NCBI GenBank assembly: GCA_965232165.1
Contig: CBDDOY010000002.1
Location: 806,001-870,000 of the forward strand
DNA length: 64,000 bases
Reading direction: 5' to 3'
Origin: UBA2779 sp965232165
GTDB lineage: Bacteria; Spirochaetota; Spirochaetia; DSM-2461
Both the position numbers and the translations under genes were made by a program. Positions within the stretch are counted from its first letter, which is position 1. Each line of letters starts with the position of its first letter. The notes under the pieces were generated by a model. It was given only the letters and a program-made list of their open reading frames with translations, made no database searches and was not told where the DNA came from. Below are positions 16,093-23,327 of the stretch, one piece after another.

Positions 16093-17682
16093 ATGGAAAA
16101 GCCCCGGTTAGAGATAACCGACCTCGGGGCCACCGTCTATTTCAAGCGATACCTCTATTCCAGACACAACCCTGCCAGACGGCCGGAATTAATGGCCCGA
16201 ACTGTACCCATCGAATCCCAATGCCTCTACTTCATCTCTTCGCCTCTTCTGGGCTATGGCATCGAAACCATCCTTAACCATATACCCGAAGATTCCCACA
16301 TCATCGCCATTGAAGTATCACAGGCGCTTTTTCACCTTTGTTCCCCCCTCATAAAGGAAGGACTGCTCCATAATCCTCATTTTTCTCTGGTACGGCTATC
16401 CAATGAAGAAAGCCTGCAAGTCTTGCTGGAAGATTTGGGGCTTTGGCGGTTTCGCCATGTCCGCCGTGTCGATCTCAATGCCGGTGCGGCATTGTATCCA
16501 GAACTCTATGACAGGCTGCAAAGATTCGCCGAAAATGCCCTGGCCGCCTACTGGAGAAACCGCCACTCCTTATACGTGCTGGGACGTCATTGGGTGCGTC
16601 ATCTGTTTGCAAACCTTAGCTTTGCAAACCCAAAGCCGCACCGCTCCACCGGGAAACCCATCATTGTTACGGGTGCGGGTCCCTCATTGGAAGATTCGCT
16701 GAATTTCATCACAGAACATCGGGACAGTGTGGAAATATGGTCCGCCGACACCGCATTGGGAACCCTGCTCTCAAAGGGCATCACCCCGGATATGGTTTCC
16801 ATACTTGAAACACAGTCCTGGAACCATCTGGATTTTCATGATTCCCATGACACAGGCATTGCAATTATGGCGGATATCACGTCTTATCCGGGAAGCCTGA
16901 ACATGACAGGGGGCATCGTCTCTTTCTACTCATCAGCCTTTGCCAAACTAAGTCTTCTAAAACGGTTAGAAATTGCTTGTCCAGCGCTTCAGCGGATACC
17001 CGCCTTGGGATCAGTGGGGCTGTCGACGGTACAGCTTGCCTTGAATAGAAGCGAAGGGCCCATCTTTCTCGCCGGTCTGGATTTTGCCTATTCACCCGGG
17101 AAAACGCATGCGCGTGGATCGTCTATCCATAGATGGCAAATGAGCAATATCATACGGACGAACCCCACGCCGGGCTGGACGGATACCATGCGCCGCCCTC
17201 GGCTGAAAGCGAAAGGATACGGACAGCAAGAGTGCAGCACCGATATGATTCTCAAAGGCTATGCCGAGTTGTTCCGAGACCGTTTCAGTGCTTCGGGCCG
17301 CCTGTATCTGCTCACAGGGGGATTAGATATCGGGGTACCGATCACCGACAGCCTGGAGGCGAGGCGGATAATACAGGAACACAGGGCGGCAAAAAATGAT
17401 TCCCCCGGCACGGAATCAGATGCTGTTGATTCGCGGGCCATGTCAAGTTTCTTAGAACACGAAATCATGCTTCTAAGCCGAAGCATCCATGCCTGGGAGA
17501 GTTACAGCGACGGGAATGAAGACGCATCAATGGTTGTTCAGGCTCTGGAAGCGCTTGATCACGTTTATTGTGACTTCCCAGACGAACCGCCGCTCCCCAA
17601 AGCAGATGACGGTTTTCTTTTTCGTGCCATAAGACGATGCAGAGAACTGCGGCGTTACATTGAAAGGGTCTGTGAGCAGTAG
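16093..17682 (+). CDS. MptE-like / DUF115 family protein
   Basis: 529 aa with the DUF115 hallmark VTGAGPSLEDSLNFI at about 192-206, then SADTALGTLLSKGITPDMV and, further on, FLAGLDFAYSPGKTHARG. This domain occurs in the archaeal pterin diphosphokinase MptE and in the motility-associated glycosylation (Maf) proteins of flagellated bacteria. In spirochaetes such genes usually lie near motility or envelope loci. An archaeal pterin role is unlikely here. A link to glycosylation or surface modification is the better guess, but I cannot show it. The N-terminal 180 residues look like the usual partner domain of this family. It is translationally close to ppiD upstream. No signal peptide is seen. Confidence 0.78.
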   Translation: MEKPRLEITDLGATVYFKRYLYSRHNPARRPELMARTVPIESQCLYFISSPLLGYGIETILNHIPEDSHIIAIEVSQALFHLCSPLIKEGLLHNPHFSLVRLSNEESLQVLLEDLGLWRFRHVRRVDLNAGAALYPELYDRLQRFAENALAAYWRNRHSLYVLGRHWVRHLFANLSFANPKPHRSTGKPIIVTGAGPSLEDSLNFITEHRDSVEIWSADTALGTLLSKGITPDMVSILETQSWNHLDFHDSHDTGIAIMADITSYPGSLNMTGGIVSFYSSAFAKLSLLKRLEIACPALQRIPALGSVGLSTVQLALNRSEGPIFLAGLDFAYSPGKTHARGSSIHRWQMSNIIRTNPTPGWTDTMRRPRLKAKGYGQQECSTDMILKGYAELFRDRFSASGRLYLLTGGLDIGVPITDSLEARRIIQEHRAAKNDSPGTESDAVDSRAMSSFLEHEIMLLSRSIHAWESYSDGNEDASMVVQALEALDHVYCDFPDEPPLPKADDGFLFRAIRRCRELRRYIERVCEQ

Positions 17683-17710
17683 AATTTTCGTTAAAAGACC
17701 TCCTGCCTCA

Positions 17711-19111
17711 TTAATCCCATTGTTCAGCGAGGACATCCTTGCTGAACGATTCTTCCATGGCCGGCTCTGTACCGGGAATCGGCCATGATATCCAGGTGCT
17801 GTTCATCAGATGCTTGCAGGTGACGTTTTCACTCACGCTATGGCCCCGCCCCAAGTTCCACATCCCAAGGTGAGCGACATGGCATTCCGTTGGTCCAGGA
17901 GCCGGAATTTGCCAGGCGCTGGGGCTGGCTGACCATCACACGGGCAACCTTCACCGCCGTACCGAGTTCAATGGCCTTTTCTCTGTCGGCAGTATGAATG
18001 CCGCAGCTATGTCCGGGACCTGAGTAATCGGCGATTCTGTTGACCATGTCTATGGCATCATCAAAGTCTTTGTAGGTATACATGGCAAGGCAGCTTGAGA
18101 ATTTCTCGCCGGTGAAGGGATAGCCCTTCCCCATCCCCATTTCCTCCACCACGAAGAAGGTTCATCCCTCGGGAAGATTGATTTCTGCCATTTCGGCAAT
18201 GCGTATGGGGGACTGAGCGACGATATCCCTGTTGAGATGCACGCCATCGGGCCACATCGCAGCCTGAAGCTTCATCTTCTTTTCCGGCTGCACAAGGCAG
18301 GCGCCGACCTTTTTGAAGCTCGCCCGCATCTCATTCCGCATGGATTCGTGAACCAGGCATGAATTCTCGGCGGAGCAGCTTGTGGCATAATCGAAGGTAT
18401 TGGACAGCATGATCTTGCGGGCTGACTCATTGGTGTCGGCTCCCTGGTCAATGATGGAGACGGAATTGCCTGCCCCGACACCTAGGACGGTTTGCCGCTG
18501 GAATAGGCGGCCTTCACCATAGGGGCGCCACCGGCGGCGAGGATCAAGTCACATTGGGCCATGAGTTCACCGGAAATCTCAACCGAGATTTTATCGAGGC
18601 ATTGGATGAGATCAATGGGCTATTTATGCCGCTTGAGTACCAGGCGCATTCTCTCGGCGGCAAGCTTACCAGTCCTGGCGCCCCGGGGATGGGGTGCCAG
18701 GACGATGGCATTCCGTGTTTTGACAGCACTTAAAGCCTTGCAAAAGGGGGTGACATCACCATTGGTTACTGGAATAATGGCGCCAATGACACCCACGGGC
18801 TTGGCGATCTTCACCAGAGCCTTCTCGTCCTCCTGTTCGATGATTCCCACGGTACGGGCATTTTTGATTTGAGCGTATACTCCTCTTACCTTGGATTTCA
18901 TCTTGATAATCTTCGAATCCACCTTGCCCACGCGGGATTCCTTCACCAGCAGTTCAGCAATCCGCTTCGTAAAGGCATCGGTGCTGCCGGCCCGGGCAAT
19001 CCGAGCACAGATATCATCCGCTTCTTGTTGACTCTTGAACTCTATTTATTTCTGGGCGGCTTTGGCCCTGGTCATCAACTCGCCGATATAGGTTTCTGGG
19101 TCAGTATCCAT
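17711..19111 (-). pseudogene. CoA-acylating aldehyde dehydrogenase, decayed
   Basis: Read from ATG 19111 (MDTDPETYIGELMTRAKAA) behind a good GGAGGTGTT site, the family pattern can be followed to about 17711: KESRVGKVDSKIIKMKSKV, ALVKIAKPVGVIGAIIPVTN, the catalytic cysteine region FDYATSCSAENSCLV, VEEMGMGKGYPFTGEKFS and MVSQPQRLANSGSWTNGMP. The frame is broken by a TAA near 19046, a TAG near 18620, a frameshift near 18480-18500, an in-frame TGA near 18162 and a frameshift near 17840. Intact length would be about 465 aa. The tail after SGSWTNGMP resembles sulfoacetaldehyde dehydrogenase (acylating) more than EutE, but that is recollection, not alignment. The TGA replaces an ordinary residue and is not a selenocysteine site. 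Confidence 0.82.
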
Positions 19112-19380
19112 AACACCTCCCATTGACAATCCGGATTGCTTGCTGCTCCCGCCGCGCCGCTGGATTCTCAACTCCTGGATGGAGCAGAAATCACTCCGGC
19201 AATCGGTATCCGTGGTCCTGCCATGATTTTTTTGGGGAACCGGTTGGGACGACGACTCCTTATATTGGTTTGAATCTTTGCAGTTCGTTTCCCGGACACT
19301 GTTCTGCACTGCCATTCACCCCTATAGATTTAACTCCGCCGGTTATTTTGCACCCGCCTGCATATATGATAGTATTCAGA
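19112..19380. other. Intergenic, no gene recognised
   Basis: The region lies between the divergent aldehyde dehydrogenase pseudogene and the inverted repeat before the dCMP deaminase. An open frame exists on the minus strand but it is only a 5' extension of the pseudogene frame and has no recognisable content. Confidence 0.45.
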
Positions 19381-19387
19381 GTCTGCA

Positions 19388-19458
19388 CCACTTAGCGGAT
19401 TTGGTCCGCATACGGCATCGGCCCAAATCCTTTCCTGCGCACCAACTCCGCTAAGTGG
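19388..19458 (+). promoter_or_regulatory. Strong inverted-repeat structure in the leader of the dCMP deaminase
   Basis: CCACTTAGCGGA (19388-19399) and TCCGCTAAGTGG (19447-19458) are perfect 12-bp complements. Nested inside, GGATTTGG (19397-19404) and CCAAATCC (19423-19430) are perfect 8-bp complements, and the two stems share three bases. The 3' arm runs into the GGGAGG Shine-Dalgarno of the deaminase gene. An RNA element that can sequester the ribosome site is plausible; a DNA-binding or recombination site is the alternative. Confidence 0.5.
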
Positions 19459-19473
19459 GAGGACTTATTTACT

Positions 19474-19980
19474 GTGATCAGTATTTCAAGGGGAAAAGCT
19501 GTGGACGAGACACACACTCGGCCCACCTGGGACGAGTATTTCATGCAGGTAGCCAATGCCATCGCTGAGCGTGCCACCTGCGACCGGGGAAGAAGCGGCT
19601 GCGTGATTGTCAGAGACAGGCAGATACTCGCATCAGGATATGTGGGTTCGCCGCCGGGTTTGCCTCACTGCGACGATGCCGGCCACCTCTATCACACCGT
19701 TCTCCGTGACGGCAGGGAGACACAACACTGCATTCGTACCGTTCATGCCGAGCAGAATGCGATTTGCCAGGCCGCCAAGCGTGGAGTATCCCTGGATGGA
19801 GCAACTCTTTACTGTAGGATGACACCCTGCAGAACCTGTGCGATGCTGATTATTTCCTGCGGTATCTCACGAATCATCTGCCAGCGCAAATACCATGCCG
19901 GCTCCGAATCTGAGGAGTTGTTTGCCCAAGTGGGGATTCAGGTGGAATTCGTTCATGATGAGGTGCAATCATACTCCTGA
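19474..19980 (+). CDS. Deoxycytidylate (dCMP) deaminase, ComEB-like
   Basis: A zinc-dependent deaminase converting dCMP to dUMP for thymidylate synthesis; 168 aa, typical for the family. The zinc site is HAEQNAI (His91, Glu93 catalytic) with TPCRTCAML (Cys119, Cys122). Upstream, RGRSGCVIVRDRQILASGYVGSP is the usual beta-sheet segment. The GTG at 19474 has GGGAGG 11 bases upstream, and a second GTG at 19501 has AGGGG at a tighter spacing, so the true start may be the later one, giving a 159-aa protein. It lies behind the inverted-repeat leader, and its stop is 10 bases before rsmE, implying co-transcription. Confidence 0.92.
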   Translation: MISISRGKAVDETHTRPTWDEYFMQVANAIAERATCDRGRSGCVIVRDRQILASGYVGSPPGLPHCDDAGHLYHTVLRDGRETQHCIRTVHAEQNAICQAAKRGVSLDGATLYCRMTPCRTCAMLIISCGISRIICQRKYHAGSESEELFAQVGIQVEFVHDEVQSYS

Positions 19981-19990
19981 ATCACCACGA

Positions 19991-20713
19991 ATGAACATAA
20001 TTCTCTTTGAAGCCTCGGAATTGAAGGAACACATCCCTCTCGACGACCCGCGCATTGCTCACATGACAAAGGTGCTCGGGCTGAAGGAAGGCGATGGATT
20101 CACGGCGGGCATCATCGGCGGGAAACGCGGGAAAGCCGTGCTGGAAACTATGTACGGTGATGGATGGAGTATTCAATTTCACCCTGCCGAGGATACCCCA
20201 TTGCCCCACCCCATCACCATAATACTCGGATGCCCTAGACCGCCTGTCGCCCGGCGCCTCATCCGGGACTTAACGACGATGGGCGTGAAGGAAATTCGGT
20301 TCTGCTCCACCGATCTCAACGAGAAATCCTATCTCTCTTCGAAGCTATGGAGAGAAGGATTATGGAAGAAGGCCCTTATGGAAGGCGGTATGCAGGGCGG
20401 CTCCACCCATCTTGCCGCAGTCCGCACCTATTTCCATCTCTCACAGGCCCTTGAAAACCTGGCGGAGGAGGATTCAATCTTGAAAATCGCGCTGGACAAC
20501 GGTTCGGCATCCTCTCGGCTTCCGAAAACCGGCCTTCATGCCGATTGCGCCATTCTCGCCATTGGGCCGGAGAGGGGATGGTCCGACAAAGAGAGGAGCA
20601 TATTGCAAACACAGGGCTTCAGACTCACATGCTTAGGCGACAGAATCCTCCGAACCGAAACGGCCTGTTCCGTAGGAGTCGGACTGATTCTCTCGGAATG
20701 GAGTATCTACTGA
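19991..20713 (+). CDS. rsmE: 16S rRNA (uracil-1498-N3)-methyltransferase
   Basis: A SPOUT-class methyltransferase of the 30S subunit, 240 aa, close to the family norm. Recognisable blocks: LDDPRIAHMTKVLGLKEGDGF at the N-terminal PUA-like domain, ILGCPRPPVARRLIRDLTTMGVKEI, and the SAM-binding knot AILAIGPERGWSDKER with LGDRILRTETA near the C-terminus. The ATG at 19991 begins MNIILFEASEL; an upstream open frame reaching back into the deaminase gene is not real coding. There is no strong ribosome site, so translation is probably coupled to the upstream gene. Confidence 0.93.
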   Translation: MNIILFEASELKEHIPLDDPRIAHMTKVLGLKEGDGFTAGIIGGKRGKAVLETMYGDGWSIQFHPAEDTPLPHPITIILGCPRPPVARRLIRDLTTMGVKEIRFCSTDLNEKSYLSSKLWREGLWKKALMEGGMQGGSTHLAAVRTYFHLSQALENLAEEDSILKIALDNGSASSRLPKTGLHADCAILAIGPERGWSDKERSILQTQGFRLTCLGDRILRTETACSVGVGLILSEWSIY

Positions 20714-20756
20714 AGCGGCCGGCCTAAGGGCACCCCTAAGATACTGTCGGCCGCTT
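20713..20756. terminator. GC-rich hairpin behind rsmE, containing a MITE-like tip
   Basis: AAGCGGCCG (20713-20721) and CGGCCGCTT (20748-20756) are exact complements enclosing 26 bases that include GGGCACCCCTAAG, which resembles a MITE end. No U-tract follows, so its action as a terminator is uncertain. Confidence 0.4.
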
Positions 20757-20895
20757 AACCGCCCGCCAGAGGAGGAGGCATAGCGAGTCAAAATCCAGCC
20801 GAATGCGGGAGGCTGTTCAATCAGCCCCCAGGTGCTGAAGCGGAAGCAAATCAGGCCATAGGATACTGGAATTCCCTAACATCCAAAACACAATC

Positions 20896-21231
20896 TTAAA
20901 GACGGCCATGGATGATATCCTCAAGGATACCGACTTTCTCAAACCCGTAGACCGGCACCTCATAGGGATGAGTGGCCACAAGAGCCCGAACCGCATCAGC
21001 CAGCTTGGATTCTACACAGCACATCTCGACTTTCACTTCGTCTACCAGTTCCAGATTGCCCTGAATACCGATAGCCGGACGACTTCCCCGCAAGGGTCTG
21101 AACTGCCCCACACCTCCTGTTTCCCATGAACACTTATCGTAGGCCCCGAAACTTCCGGCTCCGGCCGAAAACATGGCCTCTTTTATGGCTTCTGCCGCAT
21201 TAGCAGGCGAATAGAATGAAATTCTGTACAT
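20896..21231 (-). CDS. YqfO/NIF3-associated domain protein, stand-alone
   Basis: 111 aa that correspond only to the PII/CutA-like insert domain of NIF3-family (YqfO) proteins: RISFYSPANAAEAIKEAMFSAG at the start, GAYDKCSWETGGVGQFRPL in the middle and VRALVATHPYEVPVYGF towards the end. Stand-alone versions of this domain are common in bacteria. The function is unknown, and the fold suggests a small-molecule or metal sensor trimer. It is transcribed away from the NYN gene next door, with only 55 bp between the two starts, so they share a divergent promoter region. Confidence 0.85.
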   Translation of the reverse strand: MYRISFYSPANAAEAIKEAMFSAGAGSFGAYDKCSWETGGVGQFRPLRGSRPAIGIQGNLELVDEVKVEMCCVESKLADAVRALVATHPYEVPVYGFEKVGILEDIIHGRL

Positions 21232-21286
21232 GAAAGGAGTTTAACGCACTCGCCTAAGCATAATCAAACAGGTTAGTATTAGGATT

Positions 21287-22306
21287 ATGAATCATAACGT
21301 TGCCTTATTTTGGGATGTTGAGAATGTCAATCCATCAAGCTCCAAGAACCTGTTCATCCAAGGTCTGTGGGATTATGCCGAAGGACTCGGCCGTGTTGTC
21401 GGGGCCTATGCCTATGCCGATTGGAGCCGCCCTGGGTACAAATCTCTAGGGCCAGAGCTGTCCACATTGCATTTCAATATGGTTCATGTTCCCTTCCGAG
21501 GGAGGAGACGAGACAAGAATAGCGCCGATATGCATCTTACCAATGACTGTCTTGATTTGCTTCGAGTCCATGACCATATCGATGTTTACGTGTTATTGAC
21601 CGGAGACAGTGATTTCCGGCCCCTGGTAATGACCCTTAGAAAAGCGGGCAAGGAAACACATATCGTCTGTGACATAAAGAATGCCAGCAATGATCTCCTA
21701 CGCCTTGCCGATAGTTTCACCGATTTCAGAGACATGTATCCATCTGAAGACGATGACGGCGGTGAAGATGATCAGGCTAAAAAAGAAGGCTCAGCCACCT
21801 ATTCCAAAGAATACTGGTTTGAACGTCTCGCCGAAACCGCTTCCATCCTCCTCAAGGACAAAAAAGCTACGGATCCCGGCAATGTCAAGATCACCATGAA
21901 AAAACTGAATCAGGGTTTTGATGAAAAAGCACTGGGATATAAACGATGGGGTGATTTCATCGCAGGCGCCTCAAAAGCCGGCTATGTGACACTGGAATCA
22001 GACGATCAAAAATCAGAAATTAGACCGGGCCGTCAATTCAAACAGGAAACAGGTTCTCTTCAGATTGCCTTTAAGACACTGGTTGAAACTCTCGAAGAAA
22101 TGGACAAGGGGTCATCCGCTGAATTTCATCGCTATGGAGTGGTGAGTTCCAAGTTGAAAGAAAAAGGCATAAACACGAAAAATTTGGGCTTCAGCCAGTT
22201 CAAGAAATTCATTGCATCGGCCGAAGCAAGAGGATTGGTGGAAACCGAAGTGATCAAACTTACCAGCTTCATAAAGCGGCAAGCCGAAGTGATTGTAACA
22301 GACTAG
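21287..22306 (+). CDS. NYN-domain putative RNase with tandem OST-HTH/LOTUS domains
   Basis: 339 aa. The N-terminal PIN-like NYN nuclease domain (about 1-150) shows NVALFWDVENVNPS, KNSADMHLTNDCLDL and VLLTGDSDFRPLV, with the acidic residues expected for a metal-dependent RNase. An acidic linker (SEDDDGGEDD) is followed by two winged-helix OST-HTH/LOTUS modules at about 175-245 and 258-330, each ending in a GY/GFSQF-KKFI-like segment. LOTUS domains bind RNA (including G-quadruplex RNA) or partner helicases in eukaryotes. In bacteria the NYN-LOTUS pair is widespread but little studied. It is probably an RNA-processing enzyme; its targets are unknown. Confidence 0.9.
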   Translation: MNHNVALFWDVENVNPSSSKNLFIQGLWDYAEGLGRVVGAYAYADWSRPGYKSLGPELSTLHFNMVHVPFRGRRRDKNSADMHLTNDCLDLLRVHDHIDVYVLLTGDSDFRPLVMTLRKAGKETHIVCDIKNASNDLLRLADSFTDFRDMYPSEDDDGGEDDQAKKEGSATYSKEYWFERLAETASILLKDKKATDPGNVKITMKKLNQGFDEKALGYKRWGDFIAGASKAGYVTLESDDQKSEIRPGRQFKQETGSLQIAFKTLVETLEEMDKGSSAEFHRYGVVSSKLKEKGINTKNLGFSQFKKFIASAEARGLVETEVIKLTSFIKRQAEVIVTD

Positions 22307-22332
22307 CCGCCATGCTTCATTATTGTGAATGC

Positions 22333-22386
22333 TTTGGGCGTTCCCCTTGGCCCTTCTTACGGCCGAGGGGGCTGGCTTTGCCCCCT
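22333..22386. terminator. Paired GC-rich hairpins between convergent genes
   Basis: CCCCTTGGCC (22333-22342) pairs with GGCCGAGGGG (22361-22370), and AGGGGGC (22366-22372) pairs with GCCCCCT (22380-22386). They sit between the convergent NYN gene and the end of the flagellar operon, where a bidirectional terminator is expected. The surrounding TTTGGGCGTTCCCC looks like a diverged member of the 150-bp repeat class. There is no clear U-tract. Confidence 0.4.
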
Positions 22387-22435
22387 GCGCGGGCAGAACA
22401 CCACGCACAGACAGGCATATCTTCAACAGGCCGAC

Positions 22436-22472
22436 GGAAAAATCGAGCCAAGAACTGAAGGGGGGCCACAGA
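22436..22472. repeat. Short MITE fragment
   Basis: GAAAAATCGAGCCAAGAACT followed by GAAGGGG matches the inner arm of MITE copy 2 (AAAAGATCGAGTCAAGAACT, then AAATGGGG). It lies just beyond the last gene of the flagellar operon. Confidence 0.55.
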
Positions 22473-22485
22473 GTGTGACGGGGGA

Positions 22486-22995
22486 CTAGCCGATAGGTCC
22501 CTTGTCATAAAGGGCTACGACCAACTCGACTTCACCACGGCTGGAACCGGTTTTCTCCGCTATAATGTCTAGCGATTCTCCCCTGCGGTGAAGCACAAGT
22601 ATCTTGTCCCTCGCCGACAAAGAGGCGAAAGCTATTCGCTCCGGCTCTGGTTTGGGTTCGACTTCTTGAACGGGCATCGCCGCAACTTTGCCAAGCTCGG
22701 TATAAATCCGGCTGGCATTGTTATCTTTCTCCTTCTCTTTATCGAGCACCTTCTGTATCTTGACCGCCCTTTCAAGCAGTTTATTGAGTTCTCTGATTCG
22801 ATCCTCTAATAAGACAATATTCCGGTCTGTTGTGCTATTGAGTTCGGTGATAAGATCTGCAATTTCTGTTCGCAGCCGTTTGACGATTACCTCGATCTCC
22901 GCCCCCTTCCTTATTCGGCTAAGCCACCAAATCCTGAAGATAAAACAAGTCGCCACTGCGATGACGAAGGGCATTAGGAAGGTAAAAAATGGCAT
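22486..22995 (-). CDS. SwrB/DUF2802-like membrane protein, last gene of the flagellar operon
   Basis: 169 aa: one N-terminal membrane helix (FFTFLMPFVIAVATCFIFRI), a long coiled-coil segment (about 30-95, RIRELNKLLERAVKIQKVL), a linker, and a C-terminal helix-turn-helix-like end (ILVLHRRGESLDIIAEKTG then SRGEVELVVALYD) that resembles the DUF2802 tail. The layout matches B. subtilis SwrB, which also follows the flagellar sigma factor gene and promotes assembly of the export apparatus. Sequence similarity is weak, so the parallel rests on layout and position. The start is 5 bases after the preceding gene. Confidence 0.6.
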   Translation of the reverse strand: MPFFTFLMPFVIAVATCFIFRIWWLSRIRKGAEIEVIVKRLRTEIADLITELNSTTDRNIVLLEDRIRELNKLLERAVKIQKVLDKEKEKDNNASRIYTELGKVAAMPVQEVEPKPEPERIAFASLSARDKILVLHRRGESLDIIAEKTGSSRGEVELVVALYDKGPIG

Positions 22996-23000
22996 GCCAT

Positions 23001-23327
23001 CTAGCCTGTCAGATCGATATTCTGTCCAACATCTTCATCTTTGATTACGGTTCGGTTTTTTTCGACGGCAGCACCCTGAGCATTCTCTTCCTGACTATGC
23101 TTAGAGGAGTCCCTTCTGTTCTCCGATTCATCGTCCTTAATTGAATCCAATTCTCTATCCTCCGGGGATTGGGTTACCCGTCTATCTTCTTCCAATTCCT
23201 TATTGATTTGCACATTGGCGGCTTGGTTCTGCTGGCGAACCGATAATTCCTTGATGAGGGCCTGTTCCTTACTCACCTCACTCATCTTGACAAAAAGTGA
23301 TTGCAAATCAATGGGCTTTATGCTCAT
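23001..23327 (-). CDS. Conserved flagellar-operon protein of unknown function
   Basis: 108 aa, hydrophilic and highly charged. The N-terminal half is helical (IDLQSLFVKMSEVSKEQALIK), while the second half is rich in Glu, Asp, Asn and Ser and probably disordered. No motif was recognised and no signal peptide or membrane segment seen. The ATG at 23327 shares one base with the fapA stop (TGATG), showing translational coupling. Its place between fapA and the SwrB-like gene argues for a motility role, but nothing more can be said. Confidence 0.65.
   Translation of the reverse strand: MSIKPIDLQSLFVKMSEVSKEQALIKELSVRQQNQAANVQINKELEEDRRVTQSPEDRELDSIKDDESENRRDSSKHSQEENAQGAAVEKNRTVIKDEDVGQNIDLTG

Noticed and set aside
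18162..18164. In-frame TGA in the aldehyde dehydrogenase as selenocysteine
   Set aside because: The position is not the catalytic cysteine, no SECIS-like hairpin is evident, and the gene has other stops and frameshifts.
19388..19458. Integron attC site
   Set aside because: The palindrome lacks the GTTRRRY/RYYYAAC core pair, and no integrase or cassette array is nearby.
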